Below are positions 56,268-64,000 of a DNA stretch of 64,000 nucleotides, piece by piece. How positions within the stretch are numbered: position 1 is the first letter of the stretch; each line of letters opens with the position of its first letter. A program made the position numbers and the translations under genes. Origin of the DNA: Chrysemys picta bellii (Eukaryota > Chordata > Testudines > Emydidae); NCBI RefSeq assembly GCF_011386835.1, contig NC_088794.1, positions 69,698,434 to 69,762,433 of the forward strand. The letters run 5' to 3'. Below the pieces are notes generated by a model. That model had not been told where the DNA came from, made no database searches, and saw only the letters and a list, made by a program, of their open reading frames with translations.

Positions 56268-56454
56268 AAACACGCCTCTTTCACCCGTCTGGCCCGCCCT
56301 TGTATCCTATTACCTCCTTCTCTGCCTCTCAGATCTCACACATGCGCGCCTGCGCCACTTCACTGCAGTCCTCAGGAGCGAGATCTGAGAGGCAGAGAAG
56401 GAGGTACGGTAATAGGATACAAGGGCGGGCCAGACGGGTGAAAGAGGCGTGTTT
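56268..56454. repeat. long inverted repeat, 70- and 75-nt arms
   Basis: The left arm 56268-56337 (AAACACGCCTC ... CAGATCTC) and right arm 56380-56454 are complementary apart from a 5-nt insertion (around TACGG) in the right arm; spacer 42 bp. Such identity suggests recent origin or gene conversion. Confidence 0.92.
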
Positions 56455-57142
56455 TTCTGGGCACAGCGCCGCTCTCTCTCTTTTTTCCATACCCCGGGCG
56501 TCCCGGACGCCTGCAGCTTGCTCCGCCCTTCACTTACACCTTCCCGGTGAGGCGCCCCCTCACCTTGTCATCGGGTGGGGATGCGGCCGCGGCCGCTTTT
56601 GAGCTCCCCCCACCATATGCGGCGACCGCAGATTCTCCAGTCCGGCTCGGAAGTTTCAGCACCCGCCCTATAAGACGACACCCGGCGTATAAGACGACCC
56701 CCGACTTTTGAGAAGATTTTCCTGGGTTAAAAAGTAGTCTTATACGCCAGAAAATACAGTAAATGCTTGTTTTAAGGATACATGAGCCATATTGGTGCCA
56801 AACCTAGCCGCCCTCCCCCGCCCCCATGCCCTCCGCAGTATAGCATAGAATTAGAGTAAGTTTATCACTTTGTTATAAGACATTGATTTACTGTGATTTG
56901 AGTTATGGCTTCTGGATAAGTTTATCACAATGGGCTGGAAAGCATCCAGGAGATCTGGCCAGCTGAGAATTTCCCTGCTGTGGGGGAGTTCTCCACTGAT
57001 GTGGAGCAGGTATAGCTGACTTCTGTGTCAACTGTCACTTAGCTCCTGTGCAGAGGGCACATCATAGACAGGAGGGACAATATGGGGGTGTGGCTGCAGC
57101 ATGCTGTGCTCCAGCTTTGCTCATCTGATGTACAGTCTCTTA

Positions 57143-57428
57143 GGGCAGGTCTACACTAACCCCCCAATTCGAACTAAGGTACGCAACTTCAGCTACGTGA
57201 ATAATGTAGCTGAAGTTCGAAGTACCTTAGTTCGAACTTACCTCGGTCCAGACGCAGCAGGCAGGCTCCTCCGTCAACTTCGTGTACTCCTCTCGCCGAG
57301 CTGGAGTACCACAGTCGACAGTGAGCACTTCCGGGTTCGACTTATCTCGTCCAGACAAGACTTGATAAGTCGAACCCAGAAGTTCGATTTGCTTGCCGCC
57401 GAACTACCGGGTAAGTGTAGACCTACCC
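57143..57428. mobile_element. Harbinger MITE with perfect TTA duplication
   Basis: GGGCAGGTCTACACTAA to TAAGTGTAGACCTACCC (286 bp) with TTA at 57140-57142 and 57429-57431. It contains the CTTCAGCTACGTGAATAATGTAGCTGAAG hairpin. The rejoined target is a palindrome (see findings). Confidence 0.92.
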
Positions 57429-57496
57429 TTAGAGACTGTTGGCAGCTGGCAGAAGTTAGAGCAGCCCCCAGGTTCAGTGCTGCTTTGGTCTTTTGG

Positions 57497-57680
57497 GGGA
57501 AGGGATAGCTCAGTGGTTTGAGCATTGGCCCGCTAAACCCAGGGTTGTGATTTCAATCCTTGAGGGGGCCACTTAGGGATCTGGGGCAAAATTAGTACTT
57601 AGTCCTCCTAGTGAAGGCAGGGAGCTGGACTCAATGACCTTTCAGGGTCCCTTCCAGTTCTAGGAGATAGGTATATCTCC
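57497..57680 (+). mobile_element. cryptodiran tRNA-derived SINE
   Basis: A tRNA-like head with box A-like TAGCTCAGTGG (57506-57516) and a T-arm/box B-like TTTCAATCC (57551-57559), followed by the body GGGGGCCACTTAGGGATCTG ... GACTCAATGACCTTTCAGG ... CCTTCCAGTTCTAGGAGATAGG and an ATT-rich tail. This matches the turtle Cry-type SINE as I remember it and supports a turtle source. Confidence 0.85.
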
Positions 57681-60533
57681 ATATATTATTATTATCCATG
57701 CTGAAAATCAGGGAGCTTTACCAGTTCTTTGAATCTCCCCCTCCCTCACTGCTGCCTGAACAGAAGTTTGATGTAGCAAAGAATCTAGGCTGCTTTGTTA
57801 CATTTAATTGTTTAAACTTTCTAAACACCATCTTTGCTTTACTTTCTGTAATTTCTTATTTATCTTTAAATGTTAATATTTAAAGTTTAATTCCAATGTG
57901 GTCACATCTGCCTTTTGGACAGCATTAGTCTTCTCTTTCCTGCAGGCAATGACTTGCCTGAGGATAAATTATCCATGGCTTTTTCCTTAGGGGTTGCTAT
58001 ACATCAAAATCCAAAATTAGAAATGTTGAACAATACTCGGATTTGGGGTGGGGGTATAAAAAACCCTAAAAAGGGTGCATTACTTAGCAGTCTTTCTATA
58101 GCATTACCTCCAAAGGTGGGAGAAGAGCACAACAAGGGGTTCTGGCTGGATTTAATTAATTACATATGCTATACAGATACACACATGTAAATATATACAA
58201 TTGCACAATACCAGCCAGTGATTATTCTGTGCTGTGCCTTAGGCGATAGCACATTGAAAAAATATTAAGAAGAACTAGACTAGTAACATCAGACACAGTC
58301 AGTGGCTTGGAGAGAATGTACATAGATATTCAAATTCAAATTAAAAGTAGTCCAGTGCAGTTCTAGGTTCATTATAATTTACTTTTAAATCTCAGAGTGT
58401 ACCGTGAGTTATTCTTTAAACAAGCTGAGAGGGCAAAGAAAAACCAAGGGTAAAGCACCTGCTCTTAAATAGTTAATATAGAGTTGGACTAATAAATACT
58501 CAGTCTTCAAATTCCCACATAGCTTTCACTGAAAGGAACAAAACATTTTTATCTTTCAGAAGCGGTGACTTAAGTCTATGATGTGATCTTTCAAACAGAA
58601 CAGCTTTGAACTGTGACATTTATTCTGACTTCAGTATTTGTTCCTATTCTAAGCTTCATACCGAAGGGGGATTTCATTTTGATTCACAGATATTCTTTTG
58701 TGACTTAGAATGCAGTCTTTACCTTGAAGGTTTTTTTCTCCATATAAAGGCATTTTCATGGAATTTGCTCCATTAAATTTCATGACCACTTCTGAAGGCA
58801 GAAAGTGTTTTATGATAACTTCATCTTTGCAACAAAGAATACATGTGAACAGGAAAGGGTTTCAGCCACTGTGGCTTCAAATATAAATAGTGGTCATTAG
58901 GCTAGTGATAACATCCATGTGAAATCATTACAGAACTTAGCCATTGGACATAGAGGGTGGAATTCTGGCCTCATTGAAGTCAATGGCAAAACTGGCTTTG
59001 ACCTCCATTTAATGCTGCCAATTGAAAGGCTAACTGGGAAAGTGAAGATTTGTGTGACAATTCATTTCCCCTCCTTTCACCACAGCCACCAAGTCACATG
59101 TATCAGGTAAGCAGAGCAGCACAGGAATAAAGGGAAGATTAAAAGGCAAGGCAGGTGTACCTTAAGGCCTATGCAGAGTTCAGCTGAAGTCATTGGAACT
59201 GATTGAAGGACTGGGTACTTGTGGTCTGGAATTAGCATAGTCAAGGAGAGGCTGAAGAGGTGGGGGCGGGAGGGTTAAGTAATGCTACTTTGTGAGGCTA
59301 AAGCCTAAAACAGAGGGAGGCATACATATAATCGCCAAGATGGGAAGGGAAAGGGACATGTCCCCTCAACTCCCTTCTCACTTCCCTCCTAATTCTGCCA
59401 TCTTCATGCCAGGGGAGTTAAAAATGAAAAAGCTTCCCCTTTCCCTAAACATGCCCTCCTCCTGCTTAATGGTCCCCCGGATCAAACAATAGTTGATCTC
59501 TCCCCTTCACCTCCTAGATCATGTTGCTGTTGGCTGGCTCCTGGACATAACAGACCCCAGATCTGTAGGGAAGAAGCCTACAGCCCTTCCTCCTCCTGAC
59601 CTGCTATATAGATCCCTTTCCCCCATGCTCAAGGGACTAGAAAGCACCAGGAGGTGAGAGAAAGAGAGGAGGCAGGAGACCCCGGGGATGCAGTGGAGGA
59701 GAAAGTCAAAGGAGGTGGAGAACTAATGAGAAATCTCAGGGAGGGGATATATCTTTTGAAGAGACAGAAAAAATCAGCCAGATGCTTTGTGTGCTAACGG
59801 GTTAGTGTTAATAAAGGGCTTTGAAGATGAAAAGTGGTATATACGTTATATTTTTAAATGATGGATGAATATTACAACAGACATTCAGACATTCTAGAAA
59901 GTTTTGCAAAATATGCAGAACTCTTTTGAATAGTTCTAAAGAATTTGCAAACCAGAAGATATTCCAGTTCCTATAAAAATCTCCTTTAAAATGGCAGAGC
60001 TCTCCCAGTCCTATAAATTAAGGTAATTGTTGGGTTTCTGAGTTCTGCGTGGATGAGAAGATGTCAAGCTAGTAAGAAAAAAATATTGCCTGAACTTAGT
60101 GAAAGTATGTGATGGAAATAATTCCTAAAAATACAGAAGCTTTGAGATAGATTGAAAACTGAGACGAGTTGATTTTCATTTTGTTAATTAGTTGCATTTT
60201 CAGAGTTGTCCACTTTCTACCATAATACCACAGTATTCTTGGTGCTATTTATTATGCTTTCTGTATCTTTCAGCATGTTTCCATCATGACATCCCTGACC
60301 CACAGAAGCAATTAAAGATAACTTCAAATGTTACCTGACTCTGTGTTCTGAGAACTAGCCTAGCCTAAGAGTGGGAAAATCTGGGACAAAAATCATTCTG
60401 CCTAACTTTTTGAGCCCTACAATTCCTTCTGTCCTGCAGGGTAAAATCAATTGAACACCATTAAGCTCCTATTAAAAAATACCCAACCTCATTCTGGGAC
60501 TTGCGGAATTTCACTGATTTCTATTGAGATTGT
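57681..60533. other. intergenic, no gene recognised
   Basis: About 58955-59000 (GGAATTCTGGCCTCATTGAAG) is a dispersed repeat fragment. Otherwise AT-rich, with short ORFs lacking features. Confidence 0.45.
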
Positions 60534-60541
60534 CTATAGAA

Positions 60542-60931
60542 TAGTGGCTCTCAACCTTTCCAGACTACTGTACTCCTTTCAGGAGTCTGATTTGTCTTGC
60601 ATACCCTCAAGTTTCACCTCACTTAAAAACTACTTGCTTACAAAATCAGATATAAAATACAAAAGTGTCACAGCACACTATTACTGAAAAATTGCTTCCT
60701 TTCTCTTTTTTTAACATATAATTATAAAATAAATCAATTGGAATATAAATATTGTACTTACATTTCATTGTACAGTATATAGATCAGTATAAACAAGTCA
60801 TTGTCTATATGAAATTTTAGTTTGTACTGATTTCACTAGTGCTTTTTATGTAGCCTGCTGTAAAACTAGGCAACTATCTAGATGAGTTGTGTACCCCCAC
60901 GGGTATGTGTACCCGTGGTTCAGACCCAGTG
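60542..60931. mobile_element. 390-bp hAT (Charlie-type) MITE
   Basis: Left TAGTGGCTCTCAACCTTTCC, right GGTTCAGACCCAGTG; flanks CTATAGAA (60534-60541) and CTATAGAG (60932-60939) match 7 of 8. AT-rich non-coding interior. Confidence 0.88.
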
Positions 60932-61450
60932 CTATAGAGGGATGGATTGTAACCCTACATACTGTACTAGCCTAAGTAAGGGGTAGAGTAGTAGAAACAG
61001 GGCAGGAAACAGTTTCAGCTCCGCGAGTCACAATCTGAGCCCCGCTTCTCATTCATTCCAGGGGGGTAGTAAAGTGCACCAGTCTTTTTACTGACCCAGA
61101 TTACTTCCTTCTGTGTGTCAGCTCTGCAGCCCTGGCTGGCATGTTGCTCCACCTGCTCCCCATCCCTGCCCCACACTCCTCACTCACCAGAGTGAGGAAG
61201 GGGGAATAACAACCTGGTAGTGGCTGCTTCTCTTACTACACATCTGTGTATAGATAGGTAATATGAATAACCCATGCAGGGCTCTTTATATCTTTTTACT
61301 CCCTTGCATAGGTGCACAGCAGTGCTCATGACATACCCCAGAATAAGTAATTGTAGTAACGTGATTCAAGTCATTTATACCTCTCTGCATCCCAAACAAA
61401 CAAAAAATATTACAATATCCTTTTTTTATATAAAAGGATAAATAGAGCAT

Positions 61451-63230
61451 TTTATTAACACTTTTTGCAGCAACAAAAGTGACACAGTCCACATCTTTTC
61501 ATTAAACACAGCAAAAGCTATGGTCACATTTTACATCACTTTGAGGCACAGAGCAAAATATTTTTTTCCCTTAAGGTCAAGGTATGATTTGCATTTAAAA
61601 AAAGAAGAAGAAGAAACAATCCTCAAGTTGTATATTGCAATAGCAGGGCCTCCAATCACTAGCACAATACAATGAACAGATAAAAAATCCAGAATGGATT
61701 GTTACATACAATGATAATCATTTGATTTGAGTTGGGAAATGGATCACCATTGTCATTTTTAGAGCATTAAGAAGCGGTCAAGTGTTGCTAACTTTAATTT
61801 GGTTTGGTTTAATCCCAACAATCCCAAATGTCTACAACAAGCTTAATATAAAGGTACTATATAGACTAAAAGATTATGCACTTTATAATGCATTGCACTT
61901 ATTGCTTGGTACACTAATGTTGCAATTCTTCTTGAGTTATGCTAAGAGAAGACAAGCATAATGAAAGTAGAAGTAATGCTCTTCCTAAATCCATCACTAG
62001 TTATTTGCCACTTTGGTTTATTGTGAGGATTGTTACTCATATTCAGCATTCATTATAATTCTATTTGACAAATACATTTTTGAATTCAGGGATTTGTAAA
62101 ATAACAACATTTTCTATAATTACACTATCTTCAATAAACTTTTATCTCTTTATACAACTGTGCCACAGTATGACAAAATAGGAAAACTATCAAGAGAAGA
62201 AGGTTGATTAAATTATTTTCTGTTTCTTTCATTTAGTTCAAAATATTCTGCAAAACAAATACGTCCATTTTGTGTAGGGCTACTTGCTCATGGTAATTTT
62301 TACTTTGGATTATATGGGGGGGCATATATTTTTGTAGGCTCTCTCTTTTTCTTCTAAAGTGATTTGCAACCAGTACAAAGTAATTTACTATAACTAAAAA
62401 TCCACTGAAGTATTTCTTGCAAAAGTTGTTTTACAGTCTGCATGAAAATTCAGATTGAACATTATATGTTGTTTTTATACTGGTTGGTAAATGTAAGGAA
62501 GAACATGACACATACTATAATTTCATTATATTCTGTAAAGAATACAAATAAGAATTTGTGCCTAAACATTTGATATAAAACACCCAAATAAATTCCTTCA
62601 TTTATCACAGAGTAGCCTGCAGCATGTAATCACAATAAACATACAGTATGTCTTATTTAGTTCTTGTAGAGCATGATCCAATTCCCATTGAAGAGAACTG
62701 TATCAAACCCTTATAGATGTCTAGGACTGAATCCTTTCTTCTTGAAGAAAGTCCTTGTCTTAGACCAAACACACAATCTCTACATTTTACTGAGTAAACA
62801 TGTATACTTAACACAATCAGTTTATGATCTCTTCCAATACGGTGTAACAAATATATAAGTGCATTTTTTAAAGATCAAGTAGTTTTGGCTTTCTAAACAG
62901 ACTATTAGATGTGCCAACTTAGTTGGTTAGTTGTGCTTTAATCCTTAATTGTGAGCTTTAGCTCATGTATACTGAAAGTATCTAGTTGCCTCTATAGTTT
63001 TGACCAGTAAACCCTTAAAACTCTAATGTTTATAGAATGGATACACCCGAGTGGAGGTGATGACATATCACAATTCATACAGATTGCACTTTAATGGTAA
63101 CCTTTTTTTAAAATAGTTAGACCTTCTTGTTTGATATGTGTTTACATGTTTATACCACATTCTTTGTGTGCAAACAATCACAATGAATTTAATCACAAAC
63201 ACTACAAAATATATCCAATATTGAGATTTG
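61451..63230 (-). other. SLC17A6: probable 3' UTR of SLC17A6
   Basis: From the stop codon leftward about 1.8 kb is AT-rich and free of any mobile element I recognise, unlike the DNA beyond it. Minus-strand AATAAA signals occur at 62017-62022 and 61451-61456. The mammalian VGLUT2 transcript has a long 3' UTR, so the distal signal is the favoured end. Transcript limits are inferred. Confidence 0.5.
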
Positions 63231-63566
63231 TTATGAATAATCTTCTCTTTCCTTATGGCTGAATGAGTCTTGGACTTCCTCTTGTACAAATTCTTCTTTC
63301 TTCTCCCAACCATTTGGCCAACCACCATTGACCTGGGTCGTAGCACCATAAGACTTAGTGGTACCATAATTTACGTAATTCTGAGTAATGTCCCCTGTCT
63401 CTTCATCAAGTTCATCTTCATGAATGAAACCACATTTCTCTTCACTTGTCTGTTCAGGGTCAGCCCAAGGTTGTTTCTCTCCCGAAGCAAATATGCCATA
63501 GAATATAACTCCTGCATAATGCACTAAAGCAGCAATAAGGAAGACATACTGCCACTCTTCACGTGT
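63231..63566 (-). CDS. SLC17A6: SLC17A6 (VGLUT2) last coding exon
   Basis: Encodes the C-terminal 111 residues of the vesicular glutamate transporter 2, which loads glutamate into synaptic vesicles in excitatory neurons. The minus-strand acceptor CTTCTTTACAG ends at 63567 and the exon opens in frame with [17 protein letters not shown], part of the last membrane helix ([19 protein letters not shown]). The cytosolic tail follows: [55 protein letters not shown], ending REDYS and TAA at 63231-63233. These are distinctive VGLUT2 tail motifs; VGLUT1 has a proline-rich tail instead. The rest of the gene lies to the right, outside the window. Confidence 0.97.
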   Translation of the reverse strand, partial: TREEWQYVFLIAALVHYAGVIFYGIFASGEKQPWADPEQTSEEKCGFIHEDELDEETGDITQNYVNYGTTKSYGATTQVNGGWPNGWEKKEEFVQEEVQDSFSHKEREDYS

Positions 63567-64000
63567 CTGTAAAGAAGAGTATTGCTAAGTCAAAATAGCA
63601 GCACAGACTTGATAGCTGTTCTGAGCTGAAAGGGCTGATTAAGCCACTGAGGATGTAATTTTCAAAAGAGCCTGACTCCTGGGCATCTAACTCCCTCAGG
63701 TTCCTTTGATAATCCTAGTCTAAAAGCTCAATTTGTACAACTGCAAGATATTTCTCTTACGTATTGGCTAACTTCTATAAAAATCAATGAAAAGTCACCT
63801 CCACCATCATTAATTCATATGCACAAGTTAACGTGACAAGCTAACCAAAATATCTGACCCAATACTCAGGTCTGTTTTGACTCTCTTATACTGCTGTGTG
63901 CAGTGCAAAACAACTGGAAACCCAGCATATTTAGATACCCTGAGAAATATCCCTTTGCCTGAGGAATCCCGCCTGCTGGCATCTGAGGGGAAAAAAGTGT
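63567..64000 (-). other. SLC17A6 last intron (partial) with a dispersed repeat
   Basis: Begins (minus sense) upstream of the acceptor. Contains a repeat fragment at about 63656-63715 (ATTTTCAAAAGAGCCTGACTCC ... CATCTAACTCCCTCAGG) of the family at 16790 and 53400. No other exon is visible; the donor is outside the window. Confidence 0.7.

Larger units (their letters stand above)
54189..56759 (-). mobile_element. complete pogo-like (Tc1/mariner superfamily) DNA transposon, 2571 bp
   Basis: The left end CCGTATTTTCCGGCGTATAA and the inverted right end CTGTATTTTCTGGCGTATAA form terminal repeats of about 26 bp with three mismatches. TA flanks both sides (54187-54188, 56760-56761), the standard target for this superfamily. 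Extra copies of GGCGTATAAGACGACCCCC lie inside each end. One minus-strand transposase ORF fills the middle and a CpG-rich segment with two long hairpins lies upstream of it (56045-56700). All parts of an autonomous element appear present. Confidence 0.93.

Noticed and set aside
55922..56602. 226-codon plus-strand ORF opposite the pogo-like transposase start
   Set aside because: It overlaps the transposase N-terminus antisense and runs through the hairpin arms; no domain seen.
57497..57570. Functional tRNA gene
   Set aside because: The tRNA-like head has a degenerate box B, is joined to a SINE body and lacks a normal acceptor stem.
60940..63230. Additional SLC17A6 exons in this interval
   Set aside because: The stop codon at 63231 ends the known VGLUT2 tail, and nothing beyond it codes for transporter sequence.

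Overview
The window is vertebrate nuclear DNA, most likely from a turtle (Testudines, probably Cryptodira). Indicators are a tRNA-derived SINE of cryptodiran type (57497-57680), many PIF/Harbinger miniature elements whose termini read GTCTACACT, CR1 LINE remnants, short Penelope-like inserts, and several hAT miniature elements with exact 8-bp target duplications. The only host gene is the 3' end of SLC17A6 (VGLUT2) on the minus strand at the right edge: the last coding exon at 63231-63566, with a probable long 3' UTR down to about 61450. Everything to its left is intergenic DNA beyond the 3' end of that gene.

Layout. 1-4024: right part of a Harbinger transposon (element A) with a two-exon Myb/SANT-like gene (+), a decayed DDE nuclease (-), and an unrecognised third ORF (-) inside the Myb intron. 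4.1-34.9 kb: mostly unique AT-rich DNA with Harbinger MITEs, two LTR-like elements (9142-9604 and 31006-31789), a hAT element holding a hairpin array (11947-12749), a CR1 split by a 548-bp insertion (18565-19815) and a CR1 reverse-transcriptase remnant (33690-34860). 34.9-41.3 kb: an older Harbinger element (B) with the same three-gene plan, broken by at least four later insertions. 40.9-53.4 kb: four short Penelope-like inserts with target duplications. 54189-56759: a complete pogo-like DNA transposon with one uninterrupted 447-codon transposase, terminal inverted repeats and a TA duplication.

The most notable observations are: (i) the Harbinger third ORF, found antisense inside the Myb-gene intron in two diverged elements, both with a phase-1 donor; (ii) the apparently intact pogo-like transposon, with two long hairpins upstream of its ORF; (iii) a Harbinger MITE sitting in a palindromic target that matches the PIF consensus CWCTTAGWG; (iv) hammerhead-like cores in Penelope-like inserts. 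No CRISPR, operon, rRNA or functional tRNA feature was seen. All family assignments come from reading the sequence and remembered family features; no search was run.
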